Shown here: positions 23,633-32,625 of the stretch, one piece after another
Numbering within the stretch: the first letter of the stretch is position 1
Layout: the number at the start of each line of letters is the position of its first letter
From: Verrucomicrobiota bacterium
GTDB taxonomy: Bacteria; Verrucomicrobiota; Verrucomicrobiia; Verrucomicrobiales; DEV007
Length of the DNA stretch: 34,763 bases
Direction: 5' to 3'
NCBI GenBank assembly: GCA_020630975.1
Contig: JAHDID010000059.1
Location: forward strand, 1-34,763
Program-made: the position numbers and the translations under genes
The notes under the pieces: generated by a model
Told to the model about the DNA's origin: nothing
Databases searched by the model: none
What the model saw: only the letters and a program-made list of their open reading frames with translations

Positions 23633-24607
23633 TTACTCGGCGCTTTCAGCCGGATTATCCTGTTTTTTCTCTTCTCCGCCTGCTTTGGCAGGAGCGTCTG
23701 CAGTCCAGTAGGCGGCTGGGTGCTGCAGGTCATTGGCTCCATCTTCGAATTTCGAGCCGATCTCTTTGAGGCTGCGGATCGCCATGATGGCTTCGATGCC
23801 GGTTTCGATTTTTTCACGGTCGAAGACTAGGCGAGTCAGAGGGACGCTGGCTAGTGGCGAGAGATCGGTCACGGGTGTCTCGCCGATGTGCAGTCTCTGT
23901 AGGCCTGTGCCAGCGAGAGGCGAGAGATCGCGGACTTTGGTGCGATGCAGGGTCAGGCTCACGAGAGGGCTGCTTTTCAGTGGGCTGATGTCTGCTACCG
24001 GCGAGCCGGTGAGCCAAAGCATCGAGATGGGCATGCCTGCGAGAGGCGAGAGATCATCGATATGTGTCGACACGAGATTTAGCTCCTGGATGGGCATGCC
24101 TTTGAGAGGGGATAGGTCCACGACACCGGAGTCGGAGAGATACAGCTTCTGGATAGTGGTATTGCCGCGTAGTGGCGACAGATCGCTGACTGGAGTCTTC
24201 TCGAGGTAGAGCTCCACGAGCGGCATACCGGATAGCACCGAGATGTCCGAGACAGGGCAGCTATGCAGGTAGAGCGCCTTGAGAGGCATACCGGCAAAGG
24301 GGGAGATATCTGAGACCTCGCAGTTGTCCAGAGCGATGGCGAGCGGCGTGCCCGAGGTGGGGTCGATGTTGAATTGGCCGTTACCGCTGTAGTTGGGGTT
24401 CTTTGCGCGTATCGCCTCGTGTAGCTTCACCTCGCTCCAGTAGATGGGCGCTGCCGGCTTGGTTGCAGGCTTTTTCTCCGCCGCAGAGGTAGCGGCTGCA
24501 GGTGGTTGCTTGGTGTCCTGGGGGCTGGCATCATCTTCGCCACAGCTGCAGAGTAGGACTGCAGCGGCTAAGATACTGAGACTATTGGTGATAGGTGAGC
24601 CCGTCAT
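23633..24607 (-). CDS. leucine-rich-repeat (SDS22-like) lipoprotein
   Basis: From the ATG at 24607 the protein has 324 residues and a lipobox VLLCSCG, so it is likely lipid-anchored. After a Pro/Ala/Lys linker and a short N-terminal cap come about eight or nine leucine-rich repeats of roughly 22 residues with the consensus DLSPLAGMPL..L.L. The last repeat is followed by a C-terminal cap and an acidic tail. The repeats recur at DNA level (GAGAGGCGAGAGATC on the plus strand). An in-frame extension to 24766 overlaps the upstream gene and has no signal peptide. It probably mediates protein-protein binding at the envelope; partner unknown. Confidence 0.82.
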   Translation of the reverse strand: MTGSPITNSLSILAAAVLLCSCGEDDASPQDTKQPPAAATSAAEKKPATKPAAPIYWSEVKLHEAIRAKNPNYSGNGQFNIDPTSGTPLAIALDNCEVSDISPFAGMPLKALYLHSCPVSDISVLSGMPLVELYLEKTPVSDLSPLRGNTTIQKLYLSDSGVVDLSPLKGMPIQELNLVSTHIDDLSPLAGMPISMLWLTGSPVADISPLKSSPLVSLTLHRTKVRDLSPLAGTGLQRLHIGETPVTDLSPLASVPLTRLVFDREKIETGIEAIMAIRSLKEIGSKFEDGANDLQHPAAYWTADAPAKAGGEEKKQDNPAESAE

Positions 24608-24647
24608 GCCTCGGAAAGTCGGTGCATTTTGCCGTCTCGCAATGCAA

Positions 24648-26309
24648 TTAGTGCGTGCACGGCATCGGACCTTCGACTTTGTCCAATCGACGGAACCAAA
24701 AGGTCTTTCTAGCCAGAACAGGGAGCGGCTGGAAAATACCGGCCTCGCCTGTGAGGGTCTCGCCATGTCGACTGGCTGTCTTTAGCTCACCACGGTGTTC
24801 GTAGACGATGGAGATATCGCCTGGTGCGGAGCTGACGATGCGGCGCAGCTCGAAAAATGGCATGACCAGATGCCCAGGATTGGCAAAATTAGCGATGCCT
24901 TTGGGGCGGTTTGATGGGTCGAAGATATTTGGCTCCACTTTTACCACTTTGGCCATGTCTTTCTGGAATGGCAGCAGATCAAAGCGTTTGAGGAAGAAGT
25001 GGTTGCCCTCGCCTTCGCTCTTCAGATTGCTATACATCGAGAAAGAGGTCTGCGTCTTGCCGCCCAGCCAGGGGGAGGCGCCGTTGTAAAACACCACCAG
25101 TAGCCCTAGCCACGCGATAGTCGTCATCGGGCGGTGGGCGAAAAGATTCTCTTTTTTCCAGCCTGAGATAGCGGCCGCCACATAGCAGCTACCGAGCCAT
25201 AGTCCCCATATGACGAAGCCTGAGAAGCCGAGGCGATTGGCCCACGAAAAAGTATCCATCGAGCGGCCCTGGGTGAGATAGAGCGTGATCTGAGTGATCA
25301 AAATCGCAAAAAAGGTCGCGATGATGAGGGTGCAGACTCGCTTCGTGCCTTTGTTGATATCGCCACGTCCCAGCCACACGGTCTGGCGGTGGAAAAGCTC
25401 GCGCAGACTGCGCCAGAAGCCGATGGGGAGAAACAAGAACAGCACGGCCAAGATCAGTGAACTAAAGCTATAGATGCCTGCTGCGGGATGGATGGCCAGC
25501 CATAGGTGAAACCATACTGCAGCGACAAAGCCGACCAGTCTGGTGCGCCGGATAAAGAGCAATACAGGGATCGCAAACTCAAACAGCAGCGAGCCCCAGA
25601 TCGCCGCATGTAGCGCCCAGCGATCGATGGGGATCAGATTGCCAAAGTAGTGTGCGATCTCGATGTGGAGCTGCGCCGCGCAGCTGATCTCGGGATTGAA
25701 GTAGTCGTAGTTCAGCTTCTGGATGACCGCCCAGAAATACATCATGATAATGGCGATCCGCACCACTGGGGCAAACGCGGCGAGCGGAGTGCCAGTCGAG
25801 CGCACTGGACCTCGGCCAAATAGGTTGATGCAGATCGCGTAGATCAGGCAGGCCGTGGTGATGACGCCGAGGATCTTATTTTCCTCGATGAAAGGTAGGG
25901 TGTGATACAGCGTTTTGACTACCACCACAGTTAGCAGAAATTTTGCTTTCCAGCCTGTGTCGAAAGCCTTGCGCAGAAAGGTCCAGCCACGGTTTTTCAC
26001 CAGATAGCCGACGATGCCGAGCGCTATGATCACGTGCAGCATACCTTCGAAAAGAATGTGATTGGGCACGAAAGGTAGCTTGTGAAATAAGTTCACCAGA
26101 GACGCACCGACCAGGCAGGTGAAGCGAAATAAGCAGACCGGCTGCACCACCACAGCTATGGCAGTGAACACCAAGACCCAACCCGGCCAAGCCATGGCCC
26201 AAAAGGTAAAGGCCAACTGGTGAATAAGCGTCGCACAGGCCCAAAGCCTGGCAAACGTACTAAAATAATTGATTTCTTCGGCCTGATTTAGCCGACTTTT
26301 CACTATCAT
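24648..26309 (-). CDS. HTTM-like polytopic membrane protein
   Basis: The 553-residue protein (from the ATG at 26309; a GTG at 26333 adds eight residues) has about ten or more hydrophobic segments over residues 15-430. The region MYFWAVIQKLNYDYFNPEISCAAQLH, with its downstream FEFAIPVLLF and FHLWLA, resembles the HTTM domain related to vitamin K-dependent gamma-carboxylase. The C-terminal 130 residues form a soluble domain (NLKSEGEGNHFFLKRFDLLPFQ and beyond). Enzymatic activity is not shown by any motif I can name. It stops 41 bases before the LRR lipoprotein start, suggesting an operon with it and murJ. Confidence 0.6.
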   Translation of the reverse strand: MIVKSRLNQAEEINYFSTFARLWACATLIHQLAFTFWAMAWPGWVLVFTAIAVVVQPVCLFRFTCLVGASLVNLFHKLPFVPNHILFEGMLHVIIALGIVGYLVKNRGWTFLRKAFDTGWKAKFLLTVVVVKTLYHTLPFIEENKILGVITTACLIYAICINLFGRGPVRSTGTPLAAFAPVVRIAIIMMYFWAVIQKLNYDYFNPEISCAAQLHIEIAHYFGNLIPIDRWALHAAIWGSLLFEFAIPVLLFIRRTRLVGFVAAVWFHLWLAIHPAAGIYSFSSLILAVLFLFLPIGFWRSLRELFHRQTVWLGRGDINKGTKRVCTLIIATFFAILITQITLYLTQGRSMDTFSWANRLGFSGFVIWGLWLGSCYVAAAISGWKKENLFAHRPMTTIAWLGLLVVFYNGASPWLGGKTQTSFSMYSNLKSEGEGNHFFLKRFDLLPFQKDMAKVVKVEPNIFDPSNRPKGIANFANPGHLVMPFFELRRIVSSAPGDISIVYEHRGELKTASRHGETLTGEAGIFQPLPVLARKTFWFRRLDKVEGPMPCTH

Positions 26310-26389
26310 TTCGGTTTGGCGAGACGTGACCACGCCAAGAATTTACCTTAATTGCTAGAAACATCATAGCTCAAAATCGCAAAACTTTG

Positions 26390-28468
26390 CTATTTCGACT
26401 CTCTTTTGCAAAATTTTCGGGGGATCAGCGAGGATGGTAGGTCCTCGGTGTAGGCGCAACCGTGTGCTTCGCAGCCACTCGATGCGAGTAGTCCGGTGTG
26501 GCGGCAGACTCGTACGGGGAAGACCTCCGAGGGGCGGGGAAAATCATCAGCCTCATAGCCGGTAGCCTGGGCGGCGAGCATTGTGTCTTTCCACATCGGC
26601 ATAGCGACACTGCCGCCGTAGGCGCCATTCACCATAGGCGCAGGGATATCCAGTCCCACCCAAAAGCCAGCTGTGAGCCGACTGGTGTAGCCAACGAACC
26701 ACGCGTCGACGAAGTCGTTGGTGGTGCCGGTCTTGCCGCCAGCTGGAGCGTCGAATCCCCACTTTCGCAAGCGGGCTCCAGAGCCGCCATCCTCAAGCAC
26801 GCTCTCTAGGATAGTGCTGGTCATCCATGCGGCTTCCTTGCTGAATACCTGATAGCGCTGGGGGCGGTGCTCAAAAAGGAGATTGCCCTGGCGATCGTGG
26901 ATCGACGAGATCAGGTGGGGCTCGTAGCGGGCGCCTGCCATGGGAAAGGCCGTGTAGGCACTGGTCATCGCCAGCAGGCTGACGGTCTGGTTGCCGATGT
27001 AGATCTGGGGATCTTTGGCACCGCCGTCTTTGGCTACGCCTGCATGAGAGAGCATACGGTTCACAGTATCGATGCCAGCTCGCTCGCCGACTCGTACGGT
27101 CATGGTATTGCGCGAGCGCTTTAGGCCGACATGGGCTGGGTGCAGGCCTTGGTGTACGCCATCGGCATTCACCGGATCCCAGTCGGGGCCATGCCACCAG
27201 TCCAGCTCGAGAGGACCGATCAGCTCATCGCTGACGTAGGCACCGGGCAGCATGCCGGTCTCGAAGGCTGCGGCGTAGACGATGGGTTTGATGATCGATC
27301 CTGCCTGTCGATTCTCGTGGATGGCGCGGTTGTAGGCACTTTGGTCATAGTCGCGGCCGCCGACTAGGGCGCGGATCGAGCCATCGAGATTGTCGATCAC
27401 CACACAGGCACCCTGTAGAGAGGTGGGCTCGCCTTTGGCGTTCACCGCAGGGTATTTGGGGTGATCGTATCCGGGCACGCGCTCTACACCGGCCAGCCAT
27501 TTGCGCACAGCTGTCTCGGCGCCAGTCTGTACGCGGTGGTCGATGGTGGTGCGCACCACTAGGCCGTCGTGCCATTTGGCCACTGGTAGGCGCTCTGCTA
27601 GCTGCGCCTCGATCATGTTGAGATACCAGTTTCGGTGAAAGCCTTTATTCCTAGCGCGTAGCTTATCTGCCCAGCGGCTCTGGGGCAGCACAGTCGGTAC
27701 CATCGAGGCAGCAGCTTGGGCCTCGCGTTTGGTGATGTGGCCCTCATCCTCCATGCGGGCGAGAGTCATGCGCATCTCTCGGATCGATGCTTTCTTTTGT
27801 CGAAATGGCGAGAAGCCATTGGGCGCGCGGATGATGCCCGCGATCATCGCTGCCTCCGATAGATTTAGCTGCGAGGGGTGTTTGCCAAAGTAGCCATCGG
27901 CTCCATCCTCGATGCCGTGCATGCCGGTGCCGAGGTAGATGCGGTTGATGTAGAGCCGGAGGATCTCGTCTTTGTCGTAGTGGCGCTCGATCCGGCGTGC
28001 GATCGCCATCTCTACCAGTTTGCGCTGGTAGTTTTTCTCCCGCAGCTCGAACGTCATCCGAGCTAGCTGCATGGTGATGGTGCTGGCACCCTGCACCACG
28101 CGACCCTCGCGGACATTGCGCAGATTGGCCCGGACTAGACCGATGTGATCGACCCCGTGGTGACGGTAAAAGCGAGTGTCTTCACGAGCTAGAAGGGCCT
28201 GTACGAAGTATTTTGACACCGATTTCAGCGGTAGATTGCTGCCGGTTGCTTTATTGAGGTAGCCCACGGGAGTGTCTGTGGCGTCGAGCACGGTCGTTTT
28301 TACCGGGATTCTACCTACGGCCTCGATATCGTAGTCGAATGCCTTTCTCTCGTAGTATGCGAGAAAGACTAGCAACACCAGCAACAACACGAATGCCGCG
28401 AAGGTAACGACTGCTACCAGCGCGCGGACATATCGGTGGCGCAGGCAGGATTTTAGGCACCGAATCAT
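26390..28468 (-). CDS. class A penicillin-binding protein (bifunctional transglycosylase/transpeptidase)
   Basis: The 692-residue enzyme has an N-terminal transmembrane anchor (about 17-38). A GT51 domain follows, with catalytic Glu96 in REDTRFYRHHGVD and the motif QGASTITMQLARM (about 126-138). The transpeptidase domain has the nucleophile Ser391 (SIIK), the SRN motif at 452-454 and KTGTT at 579-583. It polymerises and crosslinks glycan strands outside the inner membrane. The C-terminus is Cys-rich (CRHTGLLASSGCEAHGC), suggesting disulfides. It resembles PBP1-type enzymes; a specific letter cannot be given. The ATG at 28468 has no clear ribosome-binding site. Confidence 0.95.
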   Translation of the reverse strand: MIRCLKSCLRHRYVRALVAVVTFAAFVLLLVLLVFLAYYERKAFDYDIEAVGRIPVKTTVLDATDTPVGYLNKATGSNLPLKSVSKYFVQALLAREDTRFYRHHGVDHIGLVRANLRNVREGRVVQGASTITMQLARMTFELREKNYQRKLVEMAIARRIERHYDKDEILRLYINRIYLGTGMHGIEDGADGYFGKHPSQLNLSEAAMIAGIIRAPNGFSPFRQKKASIREMRMTLARMEDEGHITKREAQAAASMVPTVLPQSRWADKLRARNKGFHRNWYLNMIEAQLAERLPVAKWHDGLVVRTTIDHRVQTGAETAVRKWLAGVERVPGYDHPKYPAVNAKGEPTSLQGACVVIDNLDGSIRALVGGRDYDQSAYNRAIHENRQAGSIIKPIVYAAAFETGMLPGAYVSDELIGPLELDWWHGPDWDPVNADGVHQGLHPAHVGLKRSRNTMTVRVGERAGIDTVNRMLSHAGVAKDGGAKDPQIYIGNQTVSLLAMTSAYTAFPMAGARYEPHLISSIHDRQGNLLFEHRPQRYQVFSKEAAWMTSTILESVLEDGGSGARLRKWGFDAPAGGKTGTTNDFVDAWFVGYTSRLTAGFWVGLDIPAPMVNGAYGGSVAMPMWKDTMLAAQATGYEADDFPRPSEVFPVRVCRHTGLLASSGCEAHGCAYTEDLPSSLIPRKFCKRESK

Positions 28469-28562
28469 CTATAAACGACAGGCTGAGAGATTAACCACAA
28501 TATCCCGCTTGTCACAGAGATAGAACGTACAAATCCACACAAGTCTTTCTAGGGAGCTGATC

Positions 28563-29042
28563 TCAGGATCCTGGTGGGCGATTGTAGGGCACGGCTGCGG
28601 CGCGGGCCTCCGTCTCCATCTGCGACTCCCAGTAGCCGTCGCGTAGCCACTGGTCGAGGTACTGGGCGAGAAAGCCTCGGATCCCGCCGAGTCGCTCATA
28701 CTGGGCCACATGGGTGAGCTCGTGCACGAGTAGCGATGGGTCGCTACGGCAGTCTTCTGCCAGATAGATGCCGTAGTGCGCGGCCAATCCGATCGGCGAG
28801 ATGGGGCATTTTTTGAAATAGGATACCACTCTAGCGAGTGAGCTAAATGGCATGGGGACGACTCTCTGGTAGGCAATGCGTATGCGATCGACGTCGTGCA
28901 CCCCTACACCGCGAGCCCAGTCTTTTTCCTCGGCAGAGAGCTCGCTCCCATCGCGCATAATCTTGCGCTCCTGCCGCGCTACCCACGAGGTAGCGAATGG
29001 CAGCAGGATTTTGACTACGGTCTTGCGTAGAGTCGGCGACAT
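28563..29042 (-). CDS. small zincin-like protein with HELTH motif
   Basis: The 159-residue protein has a putative metal-binding HELTH motif (His107, Glu108, His111) in LLVHELTHVAQYERLGGIRGFLAQYL, with a possible third ligand in METEAR (Glu143 or Glu145). A hydrophobic N-terminus (about 9-21) is short for a signal peptide but may anchor it. The context VHELTHVAQYERLGG resembles DUF4157-like and related putative metallopeptidases. It lies 94 bases upstream of the class A PBP gene and 64 bases downstream of the LMF-type gene, both on the same strand. Peptidase activity is inferred from the motif only. Confidence 0.65.
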   Translation of the reverse strand: MSPTLRKTVVKILLPFATSWVARQERKIMRDGSELSAEEKDWARGVGVHDVDRIRIAYQRVVPMPFSSLARVVSYFKKCPISPIGLAAHYGIYLAEDCRSDPSLLVHELTHVAQYERLGGIRGFLAQYLDQWLRDGYWESQMETEARAAAVPYNRPPGS

Positions 29043-29106
29043 GCGGTTGGCTAAAATTTTTAGACGATGGAGACGCTATTAAAAAACCGTTTTCCTCCGA
29101 TGTCCA

Positions 29107-30621
29107 CTACTGCTGGAGCGATATCGGTGGTAGATATGGGCCCAGCTCGCTCCGTAGCCACCAGTCGCCGGTCATTGAGCGCTCAGCATGAGTCGTAAAG
29201 CGGTAGTCATACAGGGTCGCCCGCAGATAGCGAGGCGGCTGGTCGGGGAAGGGATTTTCTGCAAATAGAGCCTGCACCGTCTCCTCGCCTCGGAGTAGCT
29301 GTAGGAAGAGAGCCTCCATCCAGCGGGAATTCCGCCCCTGTGGGCGATACTGCCCCTCGAGTGCGGCAAACCACATCTGCCAAGCCACCCGTGGCTGGTG
29401 AGGCGCGACTAGGCGCGGGCGTTCATCGAGGCGATCGGGCTTCCAGTGGAAATCGTAGGCTAGCCAGTTCTGGCCATCGGCACTGCCCTCTAGGATGATC
29501 TCGGGGCGAGTCGTCGTCATGGTGCGAAACAAGCCATAGCCTGAGCTGAGCTGCCAAGGCGAGAGCTGGGTGGCGAGTTGGTCGAGCCTCTTGGGGGAGA
29601 GATCGGCAGCGAGCAGTGGTTTCGGAGCGCGGTGCAGATCGCGGGCGAGGATGTGGAGATTCAGCAGCAGGACCAAAAGGAGGGCGGGGCTAGCGATGGC
29701 AGCGCTGAGCCATTTTTTCCCCGCTAGGTAGTGGCTATCTGCAGTCGGTGTACGCCAGTAGCGATCGTGCACGAGAGGTAGGCAGAGGATGATGGTCAGC
29801 CAATTGAAGTAGGTGTAGTTCCCCGTCGCTAGGATCAGGAGCATGAGCCCGGCGAAACCGATGGCTGCCGCGAGTCGCAGCCGTCTGCCAAAGCATATCA
29901 GAAATGGGCAGACTAGCTCGACTGTATACATCGGCCAGATCGAGGCTTTGTGCAGCCACTCGGGTAGCTGGTGCATCCACCATGCTGATACAGTGGGCAG
30001 CGGCTGAGTCTGGTAGTGGTAGAGCATCGCTGTGTGGGCTGGCCACCACTCTGGCTGCGCTTCTGTGGCCCAGGCTAGCTTGACCCAGCCGGAGAGAAAC
30101 ATCAGCTTGGCGACCGCCAGCCAGACTAGTATGAGCCCGACCTGCTGTCGTAGTGATAGGCCCGGGGGTGCTCGCCACGGCTCTCGCCAGCGCCAGCTCG
30201 ATACCAGCATAGCTAGCACGCCCGCCTCGAGTAGCAGGATATCCCACTGAAAGCTCATGAAAGTATCGCCCGTGGTCACCAGCGAGAGGTATACCAGCCA
30301 GACAGCGACTAGAGCGGGCCCCTGGCCGATGCCCATGATCACGAGTACTGCGGCGATACAGCCCACGGCCAGCCAGCTATGGATGGCGATATCCGACGCG
30401 CCCGTCAGCCAGAATAGTGTAGGCACCTGCCAGCGTGTGCCTGCCCCGCTATCCAATCGGCTGCCGACCACGTCGAGCCAAGTGGCTATGGGCACTAGAC
30501 CGCTCTCTAGGATCAAAATCTCGGCCTGCAGCCACCACGATACCAGAGCGATCAGATAGATGGCTCCCACACCTCGGCAAAACAGGGATAAACCGCGGCT
30601 GTAGGCTGCTAAGTGACTCAT
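29107..30621 (-). CDS. lipase maturation factor (LMF) family membrane protein
   Basis: From the ATG at 30621 the protein has 504 residues and about nine hydrophobic segments. FMSFQWDILLLEAGVLAML and the C-terminal RVAWQMWFAALEG, with LLRGEETVQALFAENPFPDQPPRYLRATLYDYRF, are hallmarks of the lipase maturation factor family. In animals LMF1 helps fold lipases in the ER; the bacterial role is unknown. A longer reading to 30678 would translate the 21-bp repeats as a YPI-containing heptapeptide repeat, so I prefer 30621, which starts exactly at the edge of the repeat element. It may be a folding helper for an envelope enzyme. Confidence 0.8.
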   Translation of the reverse strand: MSHLAAYSRGLSLFCRGVGAIYLIALVSWWLQAEILILESGLVPIATWLDVVGSRLDSGAGTRWQVPTLFWLTGASDIAIHSWLAVGCIAAVLVIMGIGQGPALVAVWLVYLSLVTTGDTFMSFQWDILLLEAGVLAMLVSSWRWREPWRAPPGLSLRQQVGLILVWLAVAKLMFLSGWVKLAWATEAQPEWWPAHTAMLYHYQTQPLPTVSAWWMHQLPEWLHKASIWPMYTVELVCPFLICFGRRLRLAAAIGFAGLMLLILATGNYTYFNWLTIILCLPLVHDRYWRTPTADSHYLAGKKWLSAAIASPALLLVLLLNLHILARDLHRAPKPLLAADLSPKRLDQLATQLSPWQLSSGYGLFRTMTTTRPEIILEGSADGQNWLAYDFHWKPDRLDERPRLVAPHQPRVAWQMWFAALEGQYRPQGRNSRWMEALFLQLLRGEETVQALFAENPFPDQPPRYLRATLYDYRFTTHAERSMTGDWWLRSELGPYLPPISLQQ

Positions 30622-30622
30622 T

Positions 30623-30690
30623 TCAATAGGGGACAGTCTAGACTCAATAGGGTACAATTTTGAGTAAATAGGGTACAAAAGCCATTATGG
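30623..30690 (+). repeat. composite 21-bp-spaced direct repeat element, locus 2 (three units)
   Basis: Units start at 30623 (TCAATAGGGGACA), 30644 (TCAATAGGGTACA) and 30665 (TAAATAGGGTACA), exactly 21 bases apart. The gap after the first unit contains AGTCTAGACT, a perfect palindrome. The last unit runs into GCCATTATGG (30681-30690). From the start of the last unit to this right edge, 22 of 26 positions match locus 1 (21105-21130). The element fills the gap between the divergent LMF-type and L,D-transpeptidase genes and begins two bases from the LMF start codon. Confidence 0.92.
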
Positions 30691-30779
30691 AGGTAAAGAA
30701 TCCGCTGGATAGCCGTTCTATTTGGGGCAAGCTGTTGATCAGACAGCCTGCCAAGCCGTCGATCCATTTCGCACGTTTC

Positions 30780-32582
30780 ATGACATCCACCCCATATCAT
30801 GTCGCACATCGTCTGGTGCTCATAGCGCTATGCTCAGGTATGTGCGGTCTATTCACCGCAGACCCAGCCTTCGGTCAGTCGGAAAAGCGCAAAGGCGCTT
30901 TTGGTAAGCTCTTTAAGCGCAAGACCGAGGATATCCCGCCAGGCACGACTCCTCAGGCGGCCGAGTCTTCTGCCAAGCCGGCAGAGATCCAAGTCGTCAC
31001 CGATAAGAAGTCGCAGCAGCTAAAGGAGGTGCTGATGCAGGCGATCCCAGCTGATCGGCATTACCGTGATGTCCTCTCCGATGCCATCGTCCTCGCCTAT
31101 AAGCGGTCGAACTACCGGAATCTGTGGAATCACCGGCACATGCCGGACCGGGTGTTTAAGAGTCTTTCCTATCATTTGGCACGCCACGGGCTGCCGGGCA
31201 TGTTGGCGCTGGATCCGCACTCGCTATCGGGGATCACCCGCAGTGCCCCGGTCAATCAGAAGGACCTGAGTTACACCATAGCGATAGCCGATGCCGGTAT
31301 GCTGGTGCGGATGGGTGGAGTGGCGACAGATCAGATCTGGGCCGACTGGAATAAAGGCGATCGCCCGGGTGATAACCGTCACGATGCTCACTCCATATCT
31401 GTGGATCTGCTGCGTATCCGCAGTCAGGGCACATTCGATGCCGGGCTGGCGGTGGATTCCTTTGCGCCACGCAACTGGGTGTACCGCGAGCTGCAGAATG
31501 CCTACTATGCCTCACGCCGGGCGATGGACTCCAAAGCTGCTGAGCATGTGCCAGATCCGTCTACAGCAGGACTCGCCTACCCTGGGAAAGCCTACGATCA
31601 CGCCCCTGCTCTGGCTACGGCTCTGGCAGACCGAGGGCACCTGCGTATGGCGGCGCCGCAGCGCGACCAGTTGACATCTATTACCCCAGATTTGGCAGAT
31701 GCGATTCGTTCTTTCCAAAGGGCCAATGGTCTGCAGGCCGATGGCATCATGGGCTCTGGCACCTGGAGAAGGCTGCGTGCGAATCCCGCAGCACAGCTCA
31801 AAGCACGGGCGCTGAACCTGCATCGAGCGCGGCTCTTGCCAGATGGTTTTGGCGATCGCTACCTCATCGTCAATCTGCCGTCTGCAGAGGTGTATGCGTT
31901 TGAGAAAGGCGATAACCACTCTTTCTCGATGCGTGTCGTCCATGGCAAGACAGATAGTGATGAGTATCACACCCCAGTGTTTCGTGACATCATGCGAGAA
32001 GTGGTCTTTGCTCCATACTGGAATGTGCCTGAGTCGATCGCGGTGAAGGAGATCTACCCCAAGCTGGTCGAGGACCTCACCTACCTCGAGCGCAATCGCT
32101 ATGAGATCGTCGGCAATTTTAATGACAACGCCGAGATCTACGAGCTGAATGAGGAGACGCTGGCGAAAATCGGTGAAGCCAAGCTCTGGCTGCGCCAAAA
32201 ACCAACCGGTGCCAATGCTCTGGGAAAGGTGAAATTTCTCCTACCGAATCAATTCAACATCTACCTGCATGACACCCCGGCTAAGCAGTATTTCGCCATG
32301 GACGATCGGGCTCGCAGTCACGGCTGTATCCGGGTGGCTGAGCCGCCGCTGATGGCAGAGTGGGTCCTAGGCCCGCAGGGGATCGAGGCGGAGGCGATCA
32401 CCGCAGCGATGGATGCCGATGCGCAGTCCCGCGAGAGTGTGAAAAAGCCGGTGAACGTATTTGTCACCTATTTCACCACATTTCCGAGGCCTAGTGAGCA
32501 GGGGTATGCCATCACTGCGCCTAGGGACGTCTACCAGCGCGATGCGGTGGATCAGAAGGTGTTGGCTGCCTACATGCCGTAG
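30780..32582 (+). CDS. YcbB-like L,D-transpeptidase (YkuD family) with peptidoglycan-binding domain
   Basis: From the ATG at 30780 the protein has 600 residues with a signal peptide (LVLIALCSGMCGLFTADPAFG). An N-terminal LdtD/YcbB-like region (about 60-280) is followed by a peptidoglycan-binding domain (about 297-335, AIRSFQRANGLQADGIMGSGTW). The YkuD domain carries the catalytic SHGCIRV motif with Cys near 516. It would form 3-3 crosslinks in the periplasm. An upstream ATG at 30687 lacks a signal peptide and falls inside the -10 of a possible promoter (TTGAGT 30660-30665, CATTAT 30683-30688, spacer 17). The repeat element sits upstream. Confidence 0.9.
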   Translation: MTSTPYHVAHRLVLIALCSGMCGLFTADPAFGQSEKRKGAFGKLFKRKTEDIPPGTTPQAAESSAKPAEIQVVTDKKSQQLKEVLMQAIPADRHYRDVLSDAIVLAYKRSNYRNLWNHRHMPDRVFKSLSYHLARHGLPGMLALDPHSLSGITRSAPVNQKDLSYTIAIADAGMLVRMGGVATDQIWADWNKGDRPGDNRHDAHSISVDLLRIRSQGTFDAGLAVDSFAPRNWVYRELQNAYYASRRAMDSKAAEHVPDPSTAGLAYPGKAYDHAPALATALADRGHLRMAAPQRDQLTSITPDLADAIRSFQRANGLQADGIMGSGTWRRLRANPAAQLKARALNLHRARLLPDGFGDRYLIVNLPSAEVYAFEKGDNHSFSMRVVHGKTDSDEYHTPVFRDIMREVVFAPYWNVPESIAVKEIYPKLVEDLTYLERNRYEIVGNFNDNAEIYELNEETLAKIGEAKLWLRQKPTGANALGKVKFLLPNQFNIYLHDTPAKQYFAMDDRARSHGCIRVAEPPLMAEWVLGPQGIEAEAITAAMDADAQSRESVKKPVNVFVTYFTTFPRPSEQGYAITAPRDVYQRDAVDQKVLAAYMP

Positions 32583-32625
32583 CTTGCAGATATGGTCGGA
32601 GTGGCACAGGCTGTCTGCTATGCAG

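Noticed and set aside
23830-24330. Regularly recurring words such as GAGAGGCGAGAGATC, suggesting a CRISPR or satellite array
   Set aside because: They are the coding repeats of the leucine-rich protein; the spacing is about 66 bases in frame and there are no unique spacers.
30622-30678. YPI-type heptapeptide repeat as the true N-terminus of the LMF-type protein
   Set aside because: The same DNA repeat occurs at 21084 outside any gene on that strand, and the ATG at 30621 gives a normal hydrophobic start. Not fully excluded.
31512-32198. Minus-strand open frame of 228 residues opposite the L,D-transpeptidase gene
   Set aside because: It is antisense to the peptidoglycan-binding and YkuD coding region and has no recognisable protein features.
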